Source: Rhabdornis inornatus
Taxonomy: Eukaryota > Chordata > Aves > Passeriformes > Rhabdornithidae
Length of the DNA: 64,000 nt
NCBI GenBank assembly: GCA_013397075.1
Contig: VWZS01009934.1
Location: 992,001 to 1,056,000 of the forward strand
Reading direction: 5' to 3'
Both the position numbers and the translations under genes were made by a program. How positions within the stretch are numbered: the stretch's first letter is position 1; every line of letters starts with the position of its first letter. Below the pieces are notes generated by a model. The model had not been told where the DNA came from and searched no databases. It was given only the letters and a program-made list of their open reading frames with translations. Below are positions 13,088 through 24,666 of the stretch, in pieces.

Positions 13088-13132
13088 AAATTCATGCAAC
13101 TCCTCAATCCATCTTAAACCTTCGCTTTCCAT
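13088..13132 (-). CDS. Candidate alternative first coding exon of EPB41L3
   Basis: Inside the 17 kb intron, on the gene's strand, an ATG at 13132 in a strong context (A at -3, G at +4) opens 15 codons, MESEGLRWIEELHEF, which run directly into a consensus donor TTT|GTAAGTT. The exon would end in phase 0, and the next EPB41L3 exon (10043-10147) begins in phase 0, so the peptide would join in frame to KRSRGQVLFDK. Such a product would lack the headpiece and the first F1 strands. An in-frame TAG lies at 13151-13153. The same TAG could be an acceptor (GGTCTTAG), which would make this an internal exon carrying a new start. Splice-site and phase agreement by chance is possible, and I have no database match. 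Confidence 0.27.
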
Positions 13133-16100
13133 TATTTTAGAATAACAAGTCTAAGACCATGAAAGATTGACAGTCTGCTGGTTATAGTGGATCACAAGTT
13201 AATGCCAAAAATGCCAAACAATTCTCAGCAGTCCAAAAGATGTGGATCAAAAATAAATAAAAAATAAGACTTTGTGATATAAAATATTGACTTTGTAAAT
13301 GAAAAAAGATCTGAAAGGTGAATCTGGCAAGAGTATCCACTAGAAATATTCTCAGATATTTTTCAGGAATGAATGGGATGAAACAGAATGTGCAGATGTG
13401 AAAAAAGACGCTTTGCTTAAGCTCTGGGAAATCAAATAAACAGAAGGACTACAACACACAGATTAAACAGTATAAATGAACACAAAGGTCTGGGCTGTTT
13501 TTTCACAGCCTCATCCCTGCAGGTCTATAATGACCAGGCTTCTCTCTTGAAGCTGGAAAGGGAATAAACAGCCTCCTGGTGAAGTTCCTAGTGAAAGGGG
13601 CCAGCAGCAGCAAACTTGGCAAGCCCATCCCTGCCAGCAATTCTAACACACAAGGAGAAGCAGCCTCTCTTCTCACCAGCTTCTCCTCAGTTTAGAAACT
13701 GAGTCTCTCTCTCCTTGGGATGCTGAAGGTCACAAAAGTCTCTCTTGTCCCCTGATTGGTTCCTGCAGCATGCTCAAATCTTTCCACATCATCTTCTTCA
13801 GCTCATATCCCTCTATCACACCCCCATTGCCTCTACAAGATCACCAGACCAAGATTGTGTGAACACAGAGTGAAGAGCTTAAAAATTCAAGTACTTCCAC
13901 CTTTGCTTTGCCTGGATAATAAGATTATTATCAAGTCAACCAGCCCTGTCCCTGAAACACAATCATTTGCAGTCTTCCTGAAGGCCATTTTGGCACCCAT
14001 CCTGATAATGCAGCCTGAGCCTCTTCTGATGCACCTCACTCTGAATGACCCACTTTCACTTGTTGGGTAACCTCCAATCTACAGGACCAGCCATCTTTCC
14101 TAGCTCTATGCCAGGTAGAGCCATCCATGCTGTCACTACTCAGGCTTCTTTCAGACAGAATCCAAACCTCTGTCTGACAGATTTCTCACTGAAGGGGCAA
14201 TGCCACTCTGGGACTGGTAGATCAACACAGCTGAGGAGCCTCTGTTCTCAGAGGGTTTCAAGGCATTGGCCAGGCAATGCCACAGCTGGCCTGACTGCAC
14301 CTGCTCACTGCCCTGGCCACTGCCATGCTCATGTCAGGGGCCTCTCCAGTCCCTTTGAACCAGCACAGCTGTGATACTGGGATCCCTGCACACCTCCCCA
14401 GGTGCTAAGGGGTTCAGTGTCTGATTACATGGTAGAATGTTGGTCTACTCTCAAGGCACTATTTCTGCTCACTAGCAGATTACCCTCCTCTCAATGAGAA
14501 GGAAACAGGATGAGGAGCTGAGAAGCAGCAAGCAGCCCTCCCAGCTTCCTAGAAATGAAAACTATTGCAGCCTCCAAAGTGACGCACTTTGGGGCGGTTC
14601 TACTTTGGCATTCAACACTGCAGTCTCATGTGAGTGCAGAACGCTGAGCAAGGGCAACATGGAATCAATTACAAGAGATCACGTTCAGACCAAATTTTGC
14701 AGTGCTAGGGAAAACACAAAGTGAGAACAGAGTTCCACAGCCAAACATCTATACCAGGATTCATTTTTGCCACCAATAACCATCAACTCCACTGCACAGT
14801 AGCCACAAGGTCAGGACAGCCCAATGGACTGAAACTTCCCTTTCTGATCAGTCAAGGAGCACAGAAAGATGAAAATGTATCACAGCTATGGACCTGGATT
14901 TTCAAAGGGAAGAGCTTGCATGTAATTTTCTGCACAAATACATATGCAAATGACCTTGCTGCTTTCCTGGGAAAAGCTGCCAAGCTGCCAGGGAGCAATG
15001 TCATGCTAGTGCTAGCCTGGCTTCTAGCTCCATACAATTACTGCAATAACTCCAGTTAGGCAGCATCGCTGGAATAAGGACAAACAGACCAGTATCATGA
15101 AATCCCAGTACAAATAATTGGACTTAAACTGATGTTGAGGTTATCTGGTTCACATTCCTAATTAGCATCTGCACTTTCCAATGGATCTCAACAATGCACT
15201 GTATAAATGTGTGGGCTGGCTCTAGCCTTGCATGCTGTAATGTATTTTGGCATGTGGCTGTACTAACCTCTTCTTTTTTCCCCTCTTCCTTCTGGTGGGG
15301 AAGAACCAGCTAATATTTTTTTTTTTCATTTCCAATGCTTCAATGTTTTTTTGATGAAAAAGATTGCCATTGTGTGTAGACCACTGATTTTGTTTCATTT
15401 TACTGTTTCAATTTAAATTACTTTTTGCAATTTAATTTGGTTGATACTTTCATTTTCTACACCCCATGGGCTGTATGGTAGTCTCCTATGTGCAAACACA
15501 AGTAAAAGACCTGTAAAAGTCAAAATGTATATGGCAAAAAATAAGTAACATACACAAGGGAAAGCTTCTCCATCCCCACATTGCAGCTTCTGCAATTATT
15601 CTTGCAACACAAACAAGTGAAAATGATTAACTGGTTGTCGGGAATACTTTGTAATCACCACAGAGAGCACTCTCTTAACAAAATTCCCCCGGCTGAGCTC
15701 TGAGTTGCTGAATTCCAGCCTCCTGACAACACATTTTCTCATTCTTTCCTTTACCCAATTTACACAAAATATATGCCAAATCCCCCTCCAAAACCCAACA
15801 AAACAATACTTCTGCAAATGCTCACTACTTGCAAGTTAAATTGACCAAGCCTGCAAGATCACTTTTGTATGGAGAACCCCATTTCTGGGGAAGGGATATG
15901 AACATCACACATATGTCATAACTTAATATGCATAGGCAAGTATGTATATAATTTGACACATACAATATGTGCATACAAACAGATGTGAATTTTTAAACGG
16001 ATGTTCATTGTAGTTCCAAATGTAGAGAAGCTTGTGGCCATATCACGTTGCTTCTCCATCTACAGAAAGTCAGAGATTCTAAACTCACACAGTTAGAATC

Positions 16101-16273
16101 CTTCAGTTAAGGAGCACATTTTTATCTGTGGATGAAATAATAATCAACATTACCATGACATTTCCCATGTTTTTCCTGAAAAAAGATTGGGCTGTTCAAG
16201 AGCCAAAAAGCTGAACTGAGAAATTCTAGAAGCTGATCATTGCACTTTAGGCCAGAAAATTTCCAAACATGTA

Positions 16274-16296
16274 GAACATGTTTTTTGAACATGTCT
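16274..16296 (+). promoter_or_regulatory. p53-family response-element-like double half-site
   Basis: Two perfect RRRCWWGYYY decamers, GAACATGTTT (16274-16283) and GAACATGTCT (16287-16296), are separated by 3 nt. The p53 consensus allows 0-13 nt between half-sites. A third, imperfect copy (AAACATGTAG) begins at 16265. The sequence match is direct; any function is inference. The AT core is weaker for p53 than other cores and would also suit p63 or p73. Confidence 0.4.
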
Positions 16297-16968
16297 TGAT
16301 TGAAGCCAACAGAAAGAAATAGCAATTTTTTTCTCTAGGAAGATAAATTGAAAAAGTCTTTCCAAAGAAGTTTAATTTCATTTCACTTCTACATATTTGA
16401 AATTTGCATTTTCAAAGGATTTACTCTTTCCCTGTTTATACTTCTCCACAGTTTTTCTCCATGGGGAAAAGAAAATGAAGCAGAAAGGTGACAGGAGAGA
16501 AAACAACCCCTGAATTTCTTCAAATCTATTGTGTCTCAACTGAAGTTCCCAGCAGGAAGCTACCTGAGGAGAATGCAGAAAGAAAAACAGGACAGAAAAT
16601 CTCTTCTGGAGTCTTAAGTGGCTGAAAATCAGCAAATTTTCCTCTGGTTAACTGAAGAAAATATCACATATGTAATGTGTAGGATAAAAACATCTGTGCG
16701 CATAACATGACTTAACCACTGGAATTTAGGTCTCTAAATCCCCTGCTGTGCAGTTCCAGAAGCATCATCAACAGTTAATTCATCTGAAAGTTCAGTGTAT
16801 TGCGAGTCATGGTCTAGGCATTCCATAAAACATTTTCATGTCATTTCTGCTAGAGAAAAAAATCTTTGCTGAAGTTAGCAGTGCAACACTGTACACCAAA
16901 GACAAAGGTAGGATTTACAGTGACAAAGCAAGCAACAAATGCCCTACTCCCCTCTTCCACAGAGACCA

Positions 16969-16991
16969 ACACACACACACACACACACACA
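16969..16991 (+). repeat. (AC)n microsatellite
   Basis: About eleven uninterrupted AC dinucleotides, followed by an A-run. Confidence 0.97.
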
Positions 16992-17081
16992 AAAAGAGCT
17001 TAAAAATAAACTCCTATTGTCTTTTTATTCTGACTACTTTATTTCTTGCAGAAAAATCTGCACATGCAAAATACTATAAAA

Positions 17082-17133
17082 CAATGGCTTGGGTTGGAAG
17101 TACCCTTAAAGATCCCAAGTCAAAGTTCCAGAT
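17082..17133 (-). mobile_element. CR1 LINE 3'-end scrap
   Basis: AATGGCTTGGGTTGGAAG followed by CCTTAAAGATC is the reverse complement of the CR1 3' end (usual form: GGTTGGAAGGGACCTTAAAG). Only about 50 nt are recognisable. Confidence 0.7.
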
Positions 17134-19807
17134 AGTATCTAGTGAATGAAATATTTAGGCAAAAGTGGGGAGAAGTAAGAATTAGGCAATTTCAGAAAGA
17201 TTTTGCTGAATAAAAGCTATATTAAAAATACTTTTTTTTTCCCATTATGAAGTTACTTCATGTACAGAAATGCTTTTCCTGGAAGCTGCATATCAATATA
17301 AGCTCTCCAACTGTTTTATTTCTTTATTAACTTCTTTATGTGTGAACCTTCATAAAACATCCCAGTAGGTGACTGATATAGACTAATAGTTTGAAATATA
17401 ACCTGCAATAACATTTTGCATATCTGTCTCTGCCTTTTAATTTAGAACACAATCTTATACTGCTCTGCACATAAAAATGAATGCCACATAAGGGAACAGA
17501 GTAGATGAGAAGGTATTTTAACATACAGTGATGACTGATCACTTTCTTTTTTCCCCAATTATGGTAGTACTATAATTCAGCATTTTATTGATATTTATTT
17601 TAACACACCATATTGAAATGTATTACCATTCCTGAAAAGAACCTTTTCTGTCAACTGCTAAACAAGCATTTAGATAAACAGATAAATACGTAGCAGTGCC
17701 TATGCTACAGTCACATACCTCCAGCAAATGTCAATGACATTGTATAATATGACACAGTTTTTATCAGGGGCAACCTTCTTTAATGCCGTTGAGCTCACAA
17801 TCCTAAACAGCCAGCACTAATCTAAAAAAACCCAGAGGACTGCTAAATCCCAGTAAGAAGATTGGTGACCTAGTCCCGATTCTGGCATCAAACCAAATTA
17901 GGCTTTTTGCCTTCTACATCAGCAGCAGAGATCACACCAGCACTGGCACCACCCAAGCTCTAAGTGTGCTGATGGGTGCTCTGCACAGTTTGCATCCTTG
18001 GGAAAAGAGTGAGCACTCTGTTTGTGACAATGCAACCACGCTGGGGGCACTCGATAAAAAATAAACACTCTGGAGCAGGTTTTTACGTGTGGAAGAGTGA
18101 GAGCCATGTCTGCTCATGTACAATGGCTACAGAAATATCTGTCAAATGTGATGATTATCAAATGCATCCCAGGTGCATCAAGAGCATACTATATAAACTG
18201 AGGTCTGCTACCAGCTTACATGCACTACTGTCCAATAAATTAATATAAAAACAGTGGACATGATTTCTCAATTAGAAGTTCTGTTCTCAGCACATTTATT
18301 AGCTTCATGCATTTGCTAAATCATGATATAAAATAATAAACAGTATTCCATTTATGAAGGCTTTTCAGCAGAGAAAGTAACCCCCCCACTCAGCTTTCTT
18401 GAGAGCACAGATTGTTTGGGCTTGGATTTTAGCTAAGGATGCAGCTGATCCATTGGCTTAATGCCTCCTGATTGCCCTACCATCTCCTCAAGACACTCTG
18501 AAGTAACTCAGGCAGGTCTCTTTGGATTCACTACAGCAGCTGAAGCTTTCCAGTGGCAGCTATAAATATTTTCCTTATTCTACCTGTGCTTGGACAAACT
18601 CAGCAAACACTCATCTTTCCTCATCTCACATGCTAACTAACTCTGCACAAACCGAGTACCAACACAGTAAGGGGAACCAATCATTATCTGAAATATTAAT
18701 AGTCCTTGGCATATATCAACAAAAACCAACCAAAAAACAGTTTGTTTATTTTCAGCTGAAAAAAGCTCTACTGTCAACATAGTCCGATTTACAGAGTAAT
18801 CTTGCCATATGAATTTAAAAGCCACAGAGCTCTCTCTGACCTACATTGCCAACCTAGGGAAAAAAAAATACACTGCCGAGAAAGATGCTCTTGAGGCAGA
18901 AGAGGGAGCAGGATGATCAGGCTTTTAGATTTGGGGTACCTTAGACGGTATTGCGCCATCAATGCTGGGGTTTTCATGAAAACTAACATCCTGTTCTCAA
19001 GCTACATCCAACCTTTATCCACTTCAGATCAAAACCATTTCTGCCAGGGTGAGATAAACCATGAGAGACAGACCTTGCTGCCTATCAGCACTTTTCTTTG
19101 CAAGCAGATATTTCACCACCCAGTCCTGTCTATGATATTCTGTTCACTGTATCAACAGACAAGGATAAGTAAACATAGAAGCAGCCCAGTGCTACATGAG
19201 GCTCAGCTGGAAAAAAAAAATCACCTGTATGAGGCATTAAGATTTTCTTTGACACATTTAGAGGATGGTAATAAAGTGAAGATTTACTTAGTTTGGGTCT
19301 GGAAATGGCAACACTTAGTGTAAATGTGGGGACAGCACCTATAAAGTGGAGCAACTAGAAACAGAGTTGATGATTAATTTAGACAGCTTGGTTGGGGCTG
19401 GAACAAGCAGCAGGCACTTCAGTGACACAGAAACAGAGACAAAATGCATGGAGGCTTGGCAGGAGCGTGACTGGGCAGCGACATGAAAATCAGCAACTTC
19501 TGTGTTGATTTGGCATGAGGCAGAGGGGGAAATGTACACATTGTACAGAAACAGCAGAAGGGTTTGAGTGGCCATTTGGAAAAGGGAAAAGACAAAGCCA
19601 CTCTTTTCATCCACTCTTTTTGATTTGTATTCCAGCAGTCATTAAAATTACATGCAGAGGTTGGGTGCTGTCTGCACAAGGCACTCTGGTAAGAAGCTGG
19701 AGACTCTGGGGCAAAGACCACCCCAGGAAATAAACCTGAAGAAGAAAAACATGAAGGGACTGATGCAGTCTTACCCTGGTGAGGCCACCAGCAAGGATGG
19801 TGACAAG

Positions 19808-19843
19808 GACAGGACTCCTGGAGCCGACAGGACTCCTGGAGCC
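19808..19843 (+). repeat. 18-nt perfect tandem duplication
   Basis: The unit GACAGGACTCCTGGAGCC occurs twice in a row with no mismatch (19808-19825 and 19826-19843). Confidence 0.95.
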
Positions 19844-20724
19844 AACAGACCTCTATCAGTCTGGGGTGAAAGGCAAGTGGAAGATCACCATGCCTGGGCT
19901 CTTGCAAACAGATTAACCAGCAATGAACCGTGCAGTACCTCAGTTTGAGTGTGCATGACCAAACCCAGTTATTTAAAATCTTTGCCAGATGGAGAACCAA
20001 CTCCTGTTGCCTGGCTTGTGTCCAACTCCTTCCCCAGTGGGAGGGAACCAGAGGTAAAATTTCAGTAGGAAGTTTTCAGCTAATCATTTATTCCCAAAAT
20101 ATATGCAGTTACAGAGCAGCTGAAAGTATTTGTCAATGTAGGTGAACCCGTCACAATAGTTTTCAATGTTATGAAAAATGGCTGGCACCTCCAAGGTATC
20201 AAAATGAGTATTTTTACCTGATAAACTCAACATTTCACTGCACAAATAATTTTCAGAAACTATTAACAAAAGGCAATAGTTAAGAGGACTAGATGTAGAA
20301 AATGTAGATGTGGAGAAAATGTGTAAAAAAAATTTTTTTAAGCTTCTGGCATGTGGTTGTGACCATGTCCTCTGCTGTGCCAAAATGTGTAATTTAAGGC
20401 CCCACCTGCTGTTCACTTGGTACATCTAAAGGAGTGACTTAGTTTTGATTCTTGGTTCCTCATTCAGTCTCTAAAATACTTTCATACTAACTGGATGAAA
20501 TATCTGTCTAATCATTTAGGTGTGTCCCTAACAAGGTTATAAGAGACCTTCTTCCTGAATACCATAGAGCCCAGATGTTCCCAGCCACAGGAAGTTGTGG
20601 GGGCCCTGAGCCTCCCCTGGCAAGGCAGAAATGCTCCAGCCCCACTTCCTCAGCCTTGTGGCATTTCCAAAAGGCTTAGCTCAACCTGACTTGTTTTGAT
20701 TTAGATTTCTTTAGCTTCCGTGAA

Positions 20725-20778
20725 ATAATATTAATATTATTAATATTATTATTATTATTAATAATAATAATAATAATA
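20725..20778. repeat. ATT/AAT inverted microsatellite
   Basis: A (TTA)n run is followed directly by an (ATA)n run, so the two halves are reverse complements that can fold into a hairpin with a stem of about 20 bp or more. It is pure A+T. Confidence 0.92.
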
Positions 20779-23700
20779 GTCACTGAAAGGGAGCCCAAAT
20801 ATTTTAAACATTTGAATTTTTCTTTTAATTACCAAACTGAAGAAAAAAAACCTTTCTCTGCTCAGCCTCACAGTTGATCATTATGATCATTATTAACATC
20901 AGTGCTGATTTCCAGATCATTGTGCTTCTTGAATTGAAGTATCTTAACTCATAAAAAGTGGTATTTGGAAAAAGCAAGTCAGAAGAACTGTATATTAACT
21001 TTATTCAGCTGAAACATATTCAGGCAATACTCAGACTCCTACTGACATGTGTCAGGTAACATAGATCTTAAGTGAATCCCCTGGCTAATCCAAGTCAGCC
21101 CTAATTAGAGGGTCTGGGGACAGAAAACATGCTATGCAACAGCAATGATGCCTCTCAACCCAGTCACTTTTACTGAAACATATCCTGGGGAAGGAACAAA
21201 ACCCAAAACAAAGGTCTTCATATCGAAATGTAAGCAATGAGTAGGTCAAAAGGAAAAGACTTATTAAAAAACTCCCTCTTGCATTCAGTAATCAGTTTCA
21301 CATGTAAAGCCATTTGCAAGAGACTGTGTGGAATCTATTATACAATTAAAATGTGCAGGGGGTAACTGAAACTGTATCCTTCAGAATGCAGAGTGCATCT
21401 TATTACAAGGTTTCCTTCCTGACCTTAAAACCTACCTCAAAAAGGAGGAGAAATTTGATGTTATTAAACTCCCCGTGCAAAAGCAGCTTGTAGGTCCACA
21501 CACGGAAAGTCCCAGGGAAAGGTTAGCTTGGACAATGTGTGGGGAGGGGGACCATGGGGCCATGCATTCCCCCTTCATCATACAGAAACACAGGAGGATT
21601 TTTCCTCCAGAGGGAGTCTTGCAGGTCAGGAAAAGCAGCACAGGCAGCCACCAGTCTCTTTTATTTCTGTCGGAGGTGGCCATGCAGAAATAATTCTGCT
21701 TGTTCTCAACTCTTCAAGCCTGTCCTAAGACAATCTTCAATGACTTATTTTTTAAGGAAGCATCCTGTATTCTCACTTTTTAACAGGAAAATGAAAAATT
21801 CATGCAAAAATGCAATACTTCAACTATTAGAGAATCCATTTATATTGTGTCCACTTTGTCTTCAAAAAGGATTATCAGCTCATACTTGTGTATGACAGAA
21901 AGGAAGGGACCAGTTCACTCCATTCTGTTTTGGTCCATGTTACAAATCCTGGTTTCAAATGTCTGAAAAGAAAACTTCCTGCTATTTCAACTCAAGCATG
22001 CTACTCTGATGTCACTTGAGGATGTGGGGAAACCCATTAAGAAAATGGGGTCTCCACCAGGGAGGAAGTCACCAGAGGTTCATTACAAAGGTGTAACAGG
22101 GGCTACAGCATGGGACACCAAACCACTGCCCAGGTTGCAGTGACTCCAGCATGACTGAGAAAGCTGGAGTTTAAAAACACCCATATTCTGTGTATTTTTA
22201 CCAGTCCCTTCCTACCTCAACTGACCCCCACTCACATACAGAAGGGGGGTTAACAGTAATACTTTGTGAGATGTTGTTTCTCCATGTGCTGTGCAGCTTA
22301 TCTGGATCCTACGTCAACTTGCTGTTTGATGTAGGGCTGCAGAGATGCCACAGACAGGCTGCCATGGAAACATTTGTTTTCATTCACTGGTGGCCTGCAT
22401 GATAAGAAAGTCTGAGTGGTACAGGAATGACGAAAGAGTATAAATTACCAATGGCCTCAGACAGCTGAGCCTTTCAAAATTAAATCTAATTATTTTACCA
22501 TTTATTTAGACAGATTATGTTACAGTTTTCTGCCCTCACATTGTGAGTGACAGCATGTATATATTTAGAGCAGAAACAAAGACAAATTCTAACTTGTTTT
22601 AGGAAGACACTTTAAATTAGGCTATGTGTAATGGAGAGAATGACAGCTTGTTCCACTTGCATCTTTTAATTAAAATGCAGTGGTCTAGACAACAGAAAAT
22701 TGAGATGGGGCAGATATGGACAAGAAGGGAAATAAATCCTAGAAAAAAACATAATTGTACTACAGCATTTGAAAACTCCTACTTAAAACTGAAGAAACCC
22801 AGAAATGAGTTATTTTTGCTTGTTGTTTTCTTGCATCTCAGGAAAAACTTGAACTAGTGTGTTCATTGCCTTTTTTAAGGGTATCTGAAATTAATTTGCT
22901 GTCTTGGATCTTACTTCCTCCTTAGGTCTTCAAACCAAGTAATGCAAAGCATAGGTCTAGCTTGCTTAAAAGAGAAATCTTCCACTATCACTTTGAAGTG
23001 CAGTTTTGGCTGCAGCTCTGGCCTTGGACACTTTGAAACCCAACATTTCAGAGCCTGATGCTGGCTGGGAGAGCATGATGAACAGCCCAAGGAGAACCAC
23101 TGCCAGCAGGGGTGGACATCTAGGTGGAAACCACCACCCTGTGTCCCTCTGAATGGACTGCATCAACTCTTGTTATCCAGCACCCCTCAGAAATCTCCAT
23201 GTTCTTCATGACATGGGAGAAAAACAGCTGCCCTGAGGCTGTTTTTCTTGGCAGAGTACCAGGGAGAATGCCAGTGTACAAATACTTCTTCTCCAAAAGC
23301 CAACAGCTTTCCCTGGGGAGGGGAAGCACCATTAGGTGGCCATCCCACATTGCAAAGGAAACCCCTCCTCTGAGAAAAGGCTGCCATGTGCAGGCTCCAG
23401 GACAAGAGCAGCAGTGGGGGTACAGATGGTAACACTGGTGGTTTATGGTTTTGGAGAGGAAGAACGAACAGGTTGGGTTACCTCCTTAACCTGATTTTGG
23501 CTTGTAATGTGTTACTGCATGAAAGACTTTCTGGGTCAGGATGGATGGATCACACAGGCAGTAACACTGCAGGGCTCAAGGGAAAGCTTTTACCTGGTAT
23601 TTGCTTAAGATCCTTTCACTGAATGGAGAGTACATTAGTTGACCCCCTGTTAACCTCAGCTTTGAAGTTAGCTCCACTATACTTTCCCTGAAAGTATACA

Positions 23701-24475
23701 TGAAAAACCCCCACTGCCACAAATGCAAAGCACTGAATGTGAAAGAGATTGAGATATAGCAGCGGATAGTGAATATGCTCAGCATTAAATATGGAATAAG
23801 AAAGAGGGACTTCTGAAACAAAGGACAGCAAGGGCATAATGGATTAACCAAACTTGCCTCAGAAGTGTCTCAATCTGTGAGTATGTGCCACATTGGCTGG
23901 GAGGTCATTAACAGGATGAACACATAATTGATAAGCTGCAGGTTGCACTCTACTGAGAGCAAATAGCTCCTTTAAATTACATTAATATTTAACATACATA
24001 AAAAGCATTTGTCATTTGCAAGGCACTTTATAGAGTAACTGATGGATTCTATAATGATCCCCAACTCCCAGACTAGGGAATGCAATTCTGGAGAGATAAA
24101 TACCTGGCTGGCATCCAAATCAAGATTCACTGACAGAGCTATTATTCTAGCTCAAAATTAGGTTTCTAAGTTTCTGGTCCTTCTAGATTACATTGCTTTG
24201 CAGCCTTCAGTAGGTAGAAGCATGATACACATGGAGTAGAAAGAAAGGAGCTGACAACACAGGATGACATTTCTGACTCACATCTAAAAACTGTCACATC
24301 CCTACTTTGGGTCACCATCCACTCTGAAAGATGCAGTTATGTGGGTTAAACACAAGGAATGGAAGTACTAAATATCTGATTGCCGTGTTGTCTGTCCCTC
24401 TCCCTTATCTTTTAAAGAATTTGTGTTGGGGAATTTACTGACCTCCATAATTTGTTGGGTGCCTTAGTGTACTTC

Positions 24476-24481
<6 letters not shown>

Positions 24482-24514
<33 letters not shown>
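24482..24514. repeat. (TA)n microsatellite
   Basis: About 16 uninterrupted TA units lie immediately upstream of the tRNA-derived SINE. Confidence 0.97.
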
Positions 24515-24518
<4 letters not shown>

Positions 24519-24525
24519 AAGAACT

Positions 24526-24666
24526 GAGATTAGCTCACTTGCTTACAGCATGGTGATAATAACACCAAGGGTGTGGGTTCAAACCCTGTATTGGCCATTC
24601 ACTTAAGAGTTGGACTTAATGATCCTTGTTGGTCCCTTCCAACACATAATATTCTGTGATTCTATG
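24526..24666 (+). mobile_element. tRNA-Ile-derived SINE with CR1 tail (TguSINE1 type)
   Basis: The head (24526-24598) follows tRNA-Ile(AAT): TTAGCTCA (A box), TGGTGATAATAACACCAAGG around the anticodon arm, GGGTTCAAACC (B box) and GGCCA at the acceptor end. The tail (24601-24666) is a CR1 3' end: GAGTTGGACTTAATGATCC, GGTCCCTTCCAACAC, and the terminal ATTCTGTGATTCTATG. This tRNA-plus-CR1 layout is that of TguSINE1, known from passerine birds and moved by the CR1 reverse transcriptase through its shared tail. The tRNA arms carry several mismatches, so it is not a functional tRNA gene. ATGAAAA occurs just before the head and at the end of the tail and could be a target-site duplication. Confidence 0.85.

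Noticed and set aside
13170..13250. CR1-like phrase GGTTATAGTGGATCACAAGT upstream of the candidate exon
   Set aside because: It resembles the CR1/L3 segment around VIVDHKL, but the match stops after about 25 nt; too short to call.
19419..20000. 193-codon open frame on the minus strand, the longest without an exon assignment
   Set aside because: Composition is Cys/Pro/Trp/His-rich with no domain, no similarity I recognise and no splice context; a frame of this length is expected by chance in 64 kb. It also crosses the 18-nt duplication.
24526..24600. Possible functional tRNA-Ile gene
   Set aside because: The arms have mismatches, the sequence continues into a CR1 tail and a SINE explains it fully.
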